Assembly: GCF_004151105.1 (NCBI RefSeq)
Contig: NZ_PHRF01000041.1
Span: forward strand, 1 to 64,000
Reading direction: 5' to 3'
Length of the DNA stretch: 64,000 nucleotides
DNA from: Streptomyces sp. L-9-10
Lineage (GTDB): Bacteria > Actinomycetota > Actinomycetes > Streptomycetales > Streptomycetaceae
Below, one piece after another: positions 15,206 to 24,087 of this stretch. A program made the translations under genes and the position numbers. Under the pieces are notes generated by a model. It saw nothing but the letters and a program-made list of their open reading frames with translations. It was not told where the DNA came from and searched no databases. Numbering within the stretch: the stretch's first letter is position 1; each line of letters begins with the position of its first letter.

Positions 15206-15730
15206 TCAGCTGATCACGGCCGACCTGGCCCAGGCGTGCCCGTGTTCCCTGGTCATGGCGCCGAACTCGGCGCCGGGAAAGGGGCCGTCGGTCGTCGCGC
15301 CGTACACCGGGCGCAGCGGCAGGGCGAGCGCCGCGGGCGGTGCGGTGAGGGTGAACCAGATGCTCTTCCCCGTGTCCCCCCGGGCCCGTATGCCCCAGCT
15401 CTCGCTCACCGCCGCGATCAGGGCGAGGCCACGGCCGCCGGTGTCGAAAAGACTCGCGTCGCGGATCGTGGGGAGGCGCGGATCATGGTCGCTGACCGAG
15501 ACCATGAGCCGTTCGAGGAGAAGCTCGATATCGACAGTGCACCGTTTGTCCGGCTGTGCGTGCCGGTGGACGTTGGTGAGCAGCTCGGTGACACCGAGCG
15601 CCGCGTAGTCGATCAAGGGATCGAGATGCCAATAGCGCAATTGCGCCGAGATTATTCTGCGGACCTGTCCGATCCGCGACGGCAGGGCGTGGAGCTCCAC
15701 CGTGCAGTGCCTGCTGGGCTGGCTGATCAC
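15206..15730 (-). CDS. RsbW/SpoIIAB-like ATP-binding regulatory protein
   Basis: A 174-residue GHKL ATPase of the anti-sigma-factor type. The N box is ALGVTELLTNVHRHAQ, and the G boxes are SVSDHDPRLP and FDTGGRGLALIAAVSESWGI. Streptomyces encode dozens of such proteins, which bind STAS-domain antagonists and sigma factors. No partner is adjacent; the only STAS gene in the window is at 47500. The GTG at 15730 is preferred because GGGGAG lies eight bases upstream; a GTG two codons earlier is an alternative. The last 35 residues after the ATPase fold are a flexible tail. Confidence 0.85.
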   Translation of the reverse strand: MISQPSRHCTVELHALPSRIGQVRRIISAQLRYWHLDPLIDYAALGVTELLTNVHRHAQPDKRCTVDIELLLERLMVSVSDHDPRLPTIRDASLFDTGGRGLALIAAVSESWGIRARGDTGKSIWFTLTAPPAALALPLRPVYGATTDGPFPGAEFGAMTREHGHAWARSAVIS

Positions 15731-15987
15731 GGCCACGACTCCCCGAAAAGAGGTCCGGAAGAAGACGAAGATCGGATCCAGCAACTGGCGCGTTGCCGAT
15801 CCCGCCCGGCGGGGCTGGATCACAACGTCACCGCCGGTTAACCCTGAGTGATGTGAGATCAGAGTGAACCCAGGGGCTCGGCTTCGCAACTCGGGCAGAC
15901 CGGACCGCCGTTCGTGGCAGGTTTCCAGTGAATTCCGGCAGAATTCCGGACATATTTCGGGCGGGCCGGTGGGGCGTGCCCGGCGGC

Positions 15988-16305
15988 TCAGGTTTTGGTG
16001 TGGCTCGCCCTGCTGACGGTGTCCATGAAGCGCCCGGCGAGCGCCGTCGCGTCGGGCCTCCGGCCGCGCTGGCCCATGGTCAGCCGGTAGCGGATCCCGT
16101 TCAGGGTGGCGACCGTACTGCCGCTGCCCGCGAACCACGGCTTGGCCGTACGCACGGCCCGCAGGGGCGCGCTGTCGATCACCCGGCCGTAGCTGGTCAG
16201 CAGGGCCAGTCTGCCGTCCTGGATCAGGACCTGGCCCGCCCTGGTGAGTGAGCGGGGCCATCGCTCGATCCGTACCCCGCGCGCGCTGAACTCCGGCTCA
16301 GCCAT
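15988..16305 (-). CDS. Conserved hypothetical protein, PH-like strand pattern
   Basis: A 105-residue protein of alternating strands: [40 protein letters not shown] and [17 protein letters not shown], then an amphipathic C-terminal helix. Proteins with this pattern are common in Streptomyces. A pleckstrin-homology-like barrel is likely but not proven. The minus-strand frame keeps good codon bias along its length. Between it and the ATPase gene (15731-15987) no gene was seen; the gap contains an AATTCCGG repeat near 15930-15950. Confidence 0.65.
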   Translation of the reverse strand: MAEPEFSARGVRIERWPRSLTRAGQVLIQDGRLALLTSYGRVIDSAPLRAVRTAKPWFAGSGSTVATLNGIRYRLTMGQRGRRPDATALAGRFMDTVSRASHTKT

Positions 16306-16528
16306 GGCTCTTCAGCCCCCTCCGTGCCCATTCCCCGTGCCCGTTCCCCTCAAGTCCCCTCAAGAGTCCCCACAAGGCAGTGTGCACAAGTATGCGGGCA
16401 GGCACCAGAGCGCGTTTCCGGCGGGGTCCAGAAGCGATTCCTATGGCTGCCCAAAGTCAATGTTTGCGCAGGTGGTGGCGGTACCGTTAAGGGACGGGGG
16501 CCGGTTCGACGGACGAGGAACGGCGCGC

Positions 16529-17731
16529 ATGACTGGACGAGACGGATCCGGTACCGACCGGACGGCGGCGGCCGCGGGCGGGACGACGGCGCCCATGGAC
16601 GGCCGGGCGACGGCGCTCACGGACGGCCGGGCGACGGCGACCGTCGACGTGGACCGCAGCGATCCCGCCTACCGCGCATGGCTCAAAGAAGCCGTACGGA
16701 AGGTCCAGGCCGACGCCAACCGCTCCGCCGACACGCACCTGTTGCTCTTCCCGCTGCCCGAGCGGTGGGGAATCGATCTGTATCTGAAGGACGAGTCGAC
16801 CCATCCGACCGGCAGCCTCAAGCACCGGCTCGCCCGCTCGCTCTTCCTCTACGGGCTGTGCAACGGGTGGATCAGGCCCGGCGCACCGGTGATCGAGGCG
16901 TCCAGCGGCTCGACGGCCGTGTCCGAGGCGTACTTCGCGAAGCTGATCGGGGTGCCCTTCATCGCCGTGATGCCCCGTACCACCAGCGCGGAGAAGTGCC
17001 GGCTCATCGAATTCCACGGCGGGCGCTGCCACTTCGTGGACGACTCGCGGAAACTGTACGAGGAATCGGCCCAGTTGGCGGCCAGGACCGGCGGCCACTA
17101 CATGGACCAGTTCACCTACGCCGAGCGCGCCACCGACTGGCGCGGCAACAACAACATCGCCGAATCGATCTACCAGCAGCTGAGACTGGAGCGCTATCCG
17201 GTGCCCGCGTGGATCGTCGCCACGGCCGGCACCGGCGGCACCTCCGCGACCATCGCGCGCTACGTCCACTACATGCAGTACGACACCCGCATCTGCGTCC
17301 CCGACCCGGAGAACTCCTGTTTCTTCGACGGCTGGACCCGGCACGACGCACAGGCGTGCAGCGAGCGCGGCTCGCGGATCGAGGGCATCGGCCGGCCGCG
17401 GATGGAACCGAGCTTCGTGCCCGGCGCCATCGACCGGATGATGAAGGTGCCGGACGCGGCGAGCGTCGCCGCCGTGCGCGCCCTGGAGCGGGCCATCGGA
17501 CGCAAGGCCGGCGGCTCCACCGGTACCGGGCTGTGGAGCGCGCTGAAGATCGTCGCGGAGATGGTGGCCGAGGGGCGCAAGGGCAGCGTGGTCACCCTCC
17601 TCTGCGATCCGGGCGACCGCTATCTCGACAAGTACTACTCGGACGCCTGGCTGGCCGGACAGGGGCTGGACATCGCGCCGTACACGGAGACGCTCGACCG
17701 CTTCCTGGAGAACGGCGTCTGGCCGGACTGA
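16529..17731 (+). CDS. PLP-dependent cysteine synthase family protein
   Basis: A 400-residue fold-type II pyridoxal-phosphate enzyme. The PLP lysine is Lys98 in [11 protein letters not shown], the substrate-binding asparagine/serine loop is [20 protein letters not shown], and the phosphate-binding glycine loop is [17 protein letters not shown]. The C-terminal [17 protein letters not shown] and [15 protein letters not shown] complete the cysteine-synthase-like pattern. The first 40 residues are a low-complexity lead with repeats of DGRATA. The family includes cystathionine/cysteine synthases and L-cysteine desulfhydrases; the reaction is not decided here. The start at 16529 follows GACGAGGAA by nine bases. 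Confidence 0.88.
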   Translation: MTGRDGSGTDRTAAAAGGTTAPMDGRATALTDGRATATVDVDRSDPAYRAWLKEAVRKVQADANRSADTHLLLFPLPERWGIDLYLKDESTHPTGSLKHRLARSLFLYGLCNGWIRPGAPVIEASSGSTAVSEAYFAKLIGVPFIAVMPRTTSAEKCRLIEFHGGRCHFVDDSRKLYEESAQLAARTGGHYMDQFTYAERATDWRGNNNIAESIYQQLRLERYPVPAWIVATAGTGGTSATIARYVHYMQYDTRICVPDPENSCFFDGWTRHDAQACSERGSRIEGIGRPRMEPSFVPGAIDRMMKVPDAASVAAVRALERAIGRKAGGSTGTGLWSALKIVAEMVAEGRKGSVVTLLCDPGDRYLDKYYSDAWLAGQGLDIAPYTETLDRFLENGVWPD

Positions 17732-17811
17732 CGGACCGGCGGACGGACCGGCGGGCTGGCCGGCGGACTGACGGGCGGAGGGGGCGGCGGCGCGGAGGGG
17801 CTCTGGGCCTC

Positions 17812-19896
17812 TCAGCCGATCGCCCGGAGGCCGCCCCCGCCGGTGAGCCGCGCCGACAGCCGTACGGAACCCTCCCGGGGCGCCCGCACCGCCAGCGTCG
17901 TCGCCCTCGTGTCCGCCCGCACGCTGCCGGTGGCCTCGATCCGCGTGACATCGCGGCTGCCCGCGGCGAGCAGGAACCACTTCCCCGAGGGCGACTTCCA
18001 GCGTGTCCCCGCCAGGATGTGCTGCCCGTACCTGCCGCAGGACGCGGTGTTCCCCTTCTCGGCCACCACCGTGCCCGGCGCGTTCGCCACGGACGCGGGC
18101 CGCTGGAACTGCACCAGGATCCGGCCGGGGCCGCGCCAGGTGTCGGCCCGCGTGCAGACCCAGGTGGACCGCCCGCCCGATTCCGGGAGCGACTGTTCCG
18201 CGAACGCCCAGTTGTTGACGGCCCGTACGCCGGAGCCGCGCAGCGTACGCAGCGAGCACGCGGTACGCGCCCAGCTGAGCAGCGCCGGACCGCCCGTGGC
18301 CTCCTGGGGGCCGCGCGCGGGCGCGTCGCCGGGAAGCGAGGTGTACGTGAGATGCGCCGGGGAGGGTTCGCCGAGGTCCGTGACGAGGAACGAATGCCGT
18401 TCCACGATCCGTTCCGAGGAGCGCAGCTCCAGCACCGGCCAGGCCACGCAGTCACCGCCGGACGCCGGAGCCGGTACGGCGCCGGTCACGCCGTCGGCGG
18501 AGACGTCGAGGCCCCGGGCGGGAGTGTCGGGCGCCAGCAGATCGCGGGTGGCCGACCCGGCGATCCAGGGGGCGAGCAGATAGCGGGCTCCGTCCGGGGT
18601 ACGGCCGACCGTGAGCGCGGCGGCCGTCGTCATATCCGCCTGGTCGGCGCGGGCGAAGGCCAGGGACGGCGCGTCCGTGCCGGGCGCCGGCTCCCCTCGG
18701 TTCCCCGACTCCGGCAGCGACTCCGGCAGCGGCTCCGACCCGGGCAGTGGCCCCCGCTTCGGCACCGGCACCCGCGGCGCGACCGGCTCCGCGTACCGGA
18801 CGATCCGCTGGCCGTCGTGGAGCAGGACCACCGCCGCCCCGTCCAGATCGCCCGCGTACAGCAGACGCGGCGGCTGCGCGGGCGGCGCCGTACCGGTGCC
18901 GGGGGTGGCGGAGACCCTGACGGCGGGCCCCGGGCCGCCCCAGACGCGCAGCGCCCGCTTCAGCAGCGCGGTGTCGTCGGTACGGCCGCCCCTGGCAGGC
19001 CAGACGGAGAAGTCGATCCGGGAGGTGTTGGCCCACGCGTCCCGCGGCGCGCGTTCCAGCAGGGCCGGGTCGAGGGCGCGGGCGAGCGCCGCGGTACCGG
19101 CCGGACCGTAGAGGTAGCCGTCCCCGCGGACCCCCGCGACGGATCGCTCCGGGGCGCCGTCCTCGGGCAGGGACACCGCCAGCACCGCCCCGGCCAGCGC
19201 GATCGCGACGGCCGCCGCCGCGATCCTGGACCGCTGCCTGCGCCGCAGCAGATCGGTCGGCCGGGTGTGCACCGTACAGGGGTCGAACTCCGCGGTACCG
19301 AGCAGCTTTCCGGCCCGGCCGTCCCGGTGGGCGGCGAGCCGTTCCGCCGTACGCACGGCGGCGGCCGGGTCCGCCACCCCGGCGTCCTCCAGCAGAGCGC
19401 GCACCGCCTGCTCGGACAGGCCCTCCAGCACACGCAGGGAGAGCGCGGCGCGCGCGGGCGCGCTGACCGTGGACAGGGCCTGGTCCAGGGCGAGTTCGTC
19501 GGTGCCGCCGGCCCGGGGGAAGAGCCGCAGCCCCACGACGAGCGGCAGGCCGGCCCGCGGCCGGGAGGCCCGCACCCGCCACCAGGGCGACGGCTGGTCA
19601 TGGGTGAGCGCGGCGCGCAGCACCTGACCCCGTAGCCAGGCGTAGGCGGAGCCGCTCGGCGTGCGCTGTCCCGGCACCCGCGCCCGCGGGCCGCCCTTGC
19701 GCGCGGCCGGCAGCACATGCTGGACGGTGGCGTGCGCGGTGAGGACGCGTCGGTGGCGGCCGAGTGCGGGAGGGAGGGTGAGATAGGCGAGCCGGACCAG
19801 CCGCGGGTAGTGCTCGACGAGGGCGGCCTCGGCGTCATTGACGCCGGGACGCGGGCCCGTTGTGGCGTTGTCGGTCGGCTGTCGGTGGGTCGGCAT
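17812..19896 (-). CDS. Membrane protein with sigma-70-like N-terminal domain
   Basis: A 694-residue protein in three parts. The first 215 residues resemble an ECF sigma factor: EAALVEHYPRLVRLAYLTLP at the region 2 position and LSTVSAPARAALSLRVLEGL then SEQAVRALLEDAGV at the region 4 position, with neither part well conserved. One membrane helix follows (about 225-245, IAAAAVAIALAGAVLAVSLP). The remaining 450 residues are probably extracellular and rich in strands and cysteine pairs. The architecture suggests a membrane-tethered sigma-like or anti-sigma protein that senses outside the cell. The ATG at 19896 has GGAAGGG before it; a methionine at 19917 has no ribosome site. Confidence 0.7.
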   Translation of the reverse strand: MPTHRQPTDNATTGPRPGVNDAEAALVEHYPRLVRLAYLTLPPALGRHRRVLTAHATVQHVLPAARKGGPRARVPGQRTPSGSAYAWLRGQVLRAALTHDQPSPWWRVRASRPRAGLPLVVGLRLFPRAGGTDELALDQALSTVSAPARAALSLRVLEGLSEQAVRALLEDAGVADPAAAVRTAERLAAHRDGRAGKLLGTAEFDPCTVHTRPTDLLRRRQRSRIAAAAVAIALAGAVLAVSLPEDGAPERSVAGVRGDGYLYGPAGTAALARALDPALLERAPRDAWANTSRIDFSVWPARGGRTDDTALLKRALRVWGGPGPAVRVSATPGTGTAPPAQPPRLLYAGDLDGAAVVLLHDGQRIVRYAEPVAPRVPVPKRGPLPGSEPLPESLPESGNRGEPAPGTDAPSLAFARADQADMTTAAALTVGRTPDGARYLLAPWIAGSATRDLLAPDTPARGLDVSADGVTGAVPAPASGGDCVAWPVLELRSSERIVERHSFLVTDLGEPSPAHLTYTSLPGDAPARGPQEATGGPALLSWARTACSLRTLRGSGVRAVNNWAFAEQSLPESGGRSTWVCTRADTWRGPGRILVQFQRPASVANAPGTVVAEKGNTASCGRYGQHILAGTRWKSPSGKWFLLAAGSRDVTRIEATGSVRADTRATTLAVRAPREGSVRLSARLTGGGGLRAIG

Positions 19897-20058
19897 GGGG
19901 ACGGTGCCCTTCCGCATGTGCTGACGCGTCGTCGCTCGGCGCTGCTCAACAGGCCAAACGAGCGAAGGGGGCGAAGGTCACAGCGGAGTGATCATGTCCG
20001 GCCCGCAGGACGGAAGTTGACGCGTCCTCGGCCGACATCACGCGGGGTGGACACGGTC

Positions 20059-20493
20059 TCAGTGACGCAGCAGCCGGTCAACGGCGCGCCCGAACACCAC
20101 CCTTCCGGCACGTTCGGTCAGCGGGGCGAGCGGCCTCGGCAGCAGACCGATCCGCAGCTCCTCCTCCCAGCGCACCAGCGTCCCGCCGGCCGCTTCCCGT
20201 ACGTGGATCTCGGCCCAGCCCGTGATGGCCCGGCCGCGCTTCGCCAGCCGGCAGAGGCCGGGGACGCCCGGCGCGGGCGGCTGCCAGCGGACGACCTCCA
20301 TCGGGTCGTCGAACGCGGCGCGGCCGAGTCCGGTGCGGGCGACGAAAACGGTTCCGGTGCGGGTGGGACCCGGCGTCAGGACGGAGATCCGCGTCAGCGG
20401 CACCTGGTGCGCGTGGGCCGGCCAGTCGGTGAGCCGGCGCCAGACCTCGTCGGCGGACAGCGGTGAGGTGCGGTCGATACGGAAGGCGCTCAC
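20059..20493 (-). CDS. SRPBCC family protein
   Basis: A 144-residue START/SRPBCC helix-grip protein. It opens with FRIDRTSPLSADEVWRRLTD and continues with strands and GWAEIHVREAAGGTLVRWEE, then a closing C-terminal helix (LTERAGRVVFGRAVDRLL), the normal order and length for the family. Such proteins bind hydrophobic ligands in a deep pocket; the ligand is unknown. The GTG at 20493 lies six bases after TACGAT, a good -10, which predicts a leaderless transcript. That promoter is only 34 bp from an IS end (20539-20567). Confidence 0.85.
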   Translation of the reverse strand: MSAFRIDRTSPLSADEVWRRLTDWPAHAHQVPLTRISVLTPGPTRTGTVFVARTGLGRAAFDDPMEVVRWQPPAPGVPGLCRLAKRGRAITGWAEIHVREAAGGTLVRWEEELRIGLLPRPLAPLTERAGRVVFGRAVDRLLRH

Positions 20494-20538
20494 CCGGCGA
20501 TCGTAAGCCGCAGGTCCCGCCCGGAGCCGCACGTCCCG

Positions 20539-20567
20539 CCCGGCATGATCCGAACGAGAGGCCCTAG
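20539..20567 (+). mobile_element. Solo IS end (29 bp)
   Basis: CCCGGCATGATCCGAACGAG followed by AGGCCCTAG matches the right end of the 223-bp element at 41756-41784 except for one base (CGAACG for CAAACG). No partner end lies within the next kilobase. The CTAG at 20564-20567 supplies the stop codon of the DeoR gene on the minus strand. Confidence 0.7.
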
Positions 20568-21451
20568 TCGTCCTGCCGCGGTACGGCTCCGCCCGTCGGC
20601 TCGCTCTCCGGCGGCTCCGCCGGCCCCTCCGGATCGCCCGCCACCACCAGCCCCGGCAGGTACTCCGCGATCTCCTCACGGGCCGCGGCCGGCAGTCCCG
20701 AGTCCGTCACCAGCGTGTCGACCTGGTCCAGCGTCGCGAAGGAACTCAGCCCCACCGTCCCCCACTTGGTGTGGTCGGCGACGACCACCACCCGGCGCGC
20801 GGACCGTACGAAGTGCCGGTTGGTCTCCGCCTCGCCGAGGTTCGGGGTGGACAGACCGGCCTCGGCCGAGATGCCGTGCACCCCGAGGAAGAGCACATCG
20901 AAGTGGAGCGAGCGGATCGCCTGGTCCGCCACCGGGCCGACCAGCGAGTCCGACGGCGTACGGACCCCTCCGGTGAGCACCACCATCGCCGCCCCCGGCC
21001 GCTGGCCGCCCCCGCCCCCGGCGGCCCGCTGGCCCGTGTGGAACACATCGGCGACCCGCGTCGAGTTGGTCACCACGGTCAGATCCGGTACGTCCAGCAG
21101 ATGATGGGCCAGGGCGTACGTGGTCGTACCGCCGGACAGCGCGATGGCGCTGCCGGGCACCGCCATGGCCGCCGCCGCCCGCGCGATGTCCTCCTTGGCG
21201 CTCAGTTCCAGCGCCGACTTCGCCTCGAAGCCCGGTTCGTGCGTGCTGGCCTCGACCACCGGCACCGCGCCGCCGTGCACCTTCTCGATGACACCCTGGC
21301 GCGACAGCGCGTCCAGATCGCGGCGCACGGTCATGTCGGAGACGCTGAGCCTGCGCGTCAGCTCGTTGACCCGGACCCCGCCGCGGCGGCGCACCTCGTC
21401 CAGGATCAGGGCACGGCGCTGCTCCGCGAGAAGATTCTGGTTGTCGCTCAC
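20564..21451 (-). CDS. DeoR/GlpR family transcriptional regulator
   Basis: A 295-residue regulator. The DeoR winged helix is at about 8-60: AEQRRALILDEVRRRGGVRV, then NELTRRLSVSDMTVRRDLDA and LSRQGVIEKVHGGAV. The sugar-phosphate-sensing DeoR_C domain follows, with SGGTTTYALAHHL, VVTNSTRVAD, VVLTGGV, FLGVHGISAEAGLSTPN and VVVADHTKWG. It probably represses a sugar catabolic operon elsewhere, since no sugar gene is adjacent. Its stop codon TAG is the terminal CTAG of a solo IS end, and the last 30 residues are a proline/glutamate tail. The natural C-terminus may therefore have been altered by the insertion. The GTG start at 21451 is chosen by alignment to the family. Confidence 0.9.
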   Translation of the reverse strand: MSDNQNLLAEQRRALILDEVRRRGGVRVNELTRRLSVSDMTVRRDLDALSRQGVIEKVHGGAVPVVEASTHEPGFEAKSALELSAKEDIARAAAAMAVPGSAIALSGGTTTYALAHHLLDVPDLTVVTNSTRVADVFHTGQRAAGGGGGQRPGAAMVVLTGGVRTPSDSLVGPVADQAIRSLHFDVLFLGVHGISAEAGLSTPNLGEAETNRHFVRSARRVVVVADHTKWGTVGLSSFATLDQVDTLVTDSGLPAAAREEIAEYLPGLVVAGDPEGPAEPPESEPTGGAVPRQDD

Positions 21452-21621
21452 CGCAGGGCCGGTCCTTCCACGTCGTCGTGTTCGGTCGTCAGGGGCTTCA
21501 TCCTCCCATGCGGTTCCGGCGCACGCTCCGGTGGTTGGCGGACTCGGAGGGAGGGGAGATTCAGTGGGGGCCGGGGCGGCCCCGCCGTCGTACCGAGTCA
21601 TTCCGAGAGCGAGCCACCGAA

Positions 21622-24087
21622 GTGTCCCCAGAATCACCGGATCCGGATCCGCGAAGCGGCGGAACCGCGCTCGAACTTCTGGTCCACGGCGTCGGCGGGG
21701 CCACCCCGCAGAAGATGCTCGACGATCCGCGTACGGTCAGGATCACCGGAGACGAGACGGCCGCCGTCTACCGGCGCGCCGACGACGTGGACGCCGAGCT
21801 CCACCCCGAGCGCTACCGGGGCCGGCCGGTCCCCGAGGCGTACTGCTGGTCCAATCTCACCTCGGGCAATGGCTCGCGCGCCCTGTGGCTGCTGCTGCTC
21901 CCGTTCATGGTGGTCAACCTCGCGCACTGGATGCGGCCGGCCACGAAGGGCCTGGGCAGGTCGCAGCGGCTGTACGGCGTGCTGGTACGGCTGGTGGCGC
22001 TCACTCTCACCGTGCTGCTGACGGCCGCGGCCTGCGAGGTCGCGCTCGATCTGACGGCGTGGCAGTGCGCCGGATCGGCGCGGTGCGTCGCGGACCGCTC
22101 CTGGCTCGGCTTCCTGTCGCCGGAGCAGCACGGCTGGTGGTCGCAGCCGGGGCGCAGGCTGGCCCTCGCCGCCGTGGTGCCCACCGCGCTGGTGGTGCTG
22201 TTGTGGTACCTCTCGAACCGGACCTGGAGCGCGTACGAGGCACAGCGCCCGCCCACCGACGAGCTCCCCGTCGGCGCACCCGCCGCCACGCGCGAGGCGC
22301 CCGGCACCGAAGGAGCGTCGGCCGCTGACGGGGGCCGGGCCGCGGACGAGAGCGGGGCCGTGGACGAGGGCCGGGCCGCGAGCGACGACCCGGTGACGGT
22401 ACGGCCCGCCCTCGGCCGCCCCGGCTTCTGGTACGGACGCAGACTGGTCGCCCGGCTCCGTGCCGCCCACACCGCCGCAGGCTTCCTCACCATCGCGGCG
22501 GCGCTCACGGCCGCCGCCACCGACCACGACCGGAGCGCCGACGCCGGCCCGCTCGGCCCGCTCGGGCTGCTGCTCCAGGCAACGCTGGCCGGATGCGCGG
22601 CCGTTGTGCTCTGGGTCGTGTGCAGCCGGGGCCGCAGTGAGCGCAAGCGCGACGGCTCCCTCGACAAGCTGCTGATCAGCGCCCTGCCCGCCACCGCGCT
22701 CGGCGTGCTCGTCCTGGCCGTCGTCCACGCCGCCTGGTCCAGGCCCGGCTGGGTCTCCGCCGGCGGGCTCCCCGGCAACCTGACCTTCCTGGTGCTCGCG
22801 CTGGCACAGATCGCCCTGATCGTCGTGCTCGTCGTCACGGCCCAGGTCCTGCACCGCCGCGCGCCGCATCCACGGATCGCGATGCGCGGCCTCGGCGGGC
22901 CCGCCGTCGCGATGCTCGCCTGCGCCCTGGGCGGGGTGATGACCGGCGGCGTCGCCCAGCGCGTGGCCGACTGGCTCGACGGGGACGCCACCCCCGGCAT
23001 GGACGAAGGAGCGATCGTGGGCCCGCCGGTGCTGCTGAGCTGGCAGGCCTCGGTGATCCCCGTACTGCTCGTGCTGCTGCTGATCCCGGTCGCCGTCCTC
23101 GGTGTCCGTACCGTACGGGCCGCCCGCAGGCTGGCCCCGCTGATCGAGCGGGAGTACGAGAAGGAGACGGCGGACCCCTTCCGTACCCGCCAGGTGGCGG
23201 GCGCGCGGGCCAGGGCCGCGCTCACCGACTACGCGCCCCGGCTCGTCGGAGTGCTCTCCGGGGCCTCCCTGCTGCTCGGCGCGGGCGCGGTCGCCGGGTC
23301 ATGGCTGAGCGGACAGGTGCCGGGGGAGGCCGCGGAAGGCACCGACTCCTTCGTCGAGTCCGTGGCCGACACCGCGCAGTCGATCGGCTCCTGGCTGGTC
23401 GGCCTGGGCTTCCTGCTCTTCGTCACCTGGGGACGGCGTGCCTACCGTGACGCCTCAGCCCGGCGCACCATCGGCATCCTCTGGGACGTGGGTACGTTCT
23501 GGCCGCGCGCGGCCCACCCCTTCGCGCCGCCCTGCTATGCCGAGCGCGCGGTCCCCGACCTCACCTGGCGGATCCTCTCCTGGACCGGCCGCACCGGTGG
23601 CCGGCTGGTTCTGTCCGGCCACTCCCAGGGCAGTGTGCTGGCCGCGGCGGCCGTCTGGCAGCTGCGGTCCGCGACCCGTCACCGGGTGGCGCTGCTGACG
23701 TACGGCTCACCGCTGGAGCGGCTGTACGGCCGCTGGTTCCCCGCGTACTTCGGCGCCGAGCAACTGGGGCAGCTGAGCAGAGAGGTGCACTGCTGGCGCA
23801 ATCTGTGGCGGTCCACCGACCCGATCGGCGGCCCGGTGCGGGTTCCCGAGGACGGCGACCGACCGGAGGTGGACCGCGGGCCGCTGAGGGACCCGCTCGC
23901 CTACAGCCGTACGGTGCTCCATCCACTGCCCGAGCCGATCCTCGGCCACTCCGACTACCAGGCGGACCCGGTCTTCGCGGAGGAACGCGCCGCGCTGCTC
24001 GACCGGCTGCCCCCGGCGGCGCTGCCCACGCAGCGGGGCGAACGGGAACCCGAGGGTCAGGGCAGTTCGGGCAGATCGTCCGCGTAG
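21622..24087 (+). CDS. Multi-pass membrane protein embedded in an alpha/beta-hydrolase
   Basis: An 821-residue protein. Residues 15-26 (LELLVHGVGG with His22) look like the first strand and oxyanion loop of a lipase-type alpha/beta hydrolase. Next come about nine membrane helices (roughly 90-620) with a charged insert at 215-270. The C-terminal 200 residues return to the hydrolase fold: RLVLSGHSQGSVLAAAAV carries the nucleophile Ser668, WRSTDPIGG offers Asp733 and ILGHSDY His776, a full triad in the right order. The function is likely lipid or ester hydrolysis at the membrane; the substrate is unknown. The start GTG at 21622 matches the first hydrolase strand. Its 3' end overlaps the convergent gene by 31 bp. 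Confidence 0.7.
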   Translation: MSPESPDPDPRSGGTALELLVHGVGGATPQKMLDDPRTVRITGDETAAVYRRADDVDAELHPERYRGRPVPEAYCWSNLTSGNGSRALWLLLLPFMVVNLAHWMRPATKGLGRSQRLYGVLVRLVALTLTVLLTAAACEVALDLTAWQCAGSARCVADRSWLGFLSPEQHGWWSQPGRRLALAAVVPTALVVLLWYLSNRTWSAYEAQRPPTDELPVGAPAATREAPGTEGASAADGGRAADESGAVDEGRAASDDPVTVRPALGRPGFWYGRRLVARLRAAHTAAGFLTIAAALTAAATDHDRSADAGPLGPLGLLLQATLAGCAAVVLWVVCSRGRSERKRDGSLDKLLISALPATALGVLVLAVVHAAWSRPGWVSAGGLPGNLTFLVLALAQIALIVVLVVTAQVLHRRAPHPRIAMRGLGGPAVAMLACALGGVMTGGVAQRVADWLDGDATPGMDEGAIVGPPVLLSWQASVIPVLLVLLLIPVAVLGVRTVRAARRLAPLIEREYEKETADPFRTRQVAGARARAALTDYAPRLVGVLSGASLLLGAGAVAGSWLSGQVPGEAAEGTDSFVESVADTAQSIGSWLVGLGFLLFVTWGRRAYRDASARRTIGILWDVGTFWPRAAHPFAPPCYAERAVPDLTWRILSWTGRTGGRLVLSGHSQGSVLAAAAVWQLRSATRHRVALLTYGSPLERLYGRWFPAYFGAEQLGQLSREVHCWRNLWRSTDPIGGPVRVPEDGDRPEVDRGPLRDPLAYSRTVLHPLPEPILGHSDYQADPVFAEERAALLDRLPPAALPTQRGEREPEGQGSSGRSSA

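Noticed and set aside
16324..19635. A 1103-codon open frame on the + strand
   Set aside because: It is antisense to and out of frame with the PLP enzyme and the sigma-like membrane protein; the translation is arginine/glycine-rich with no motif.
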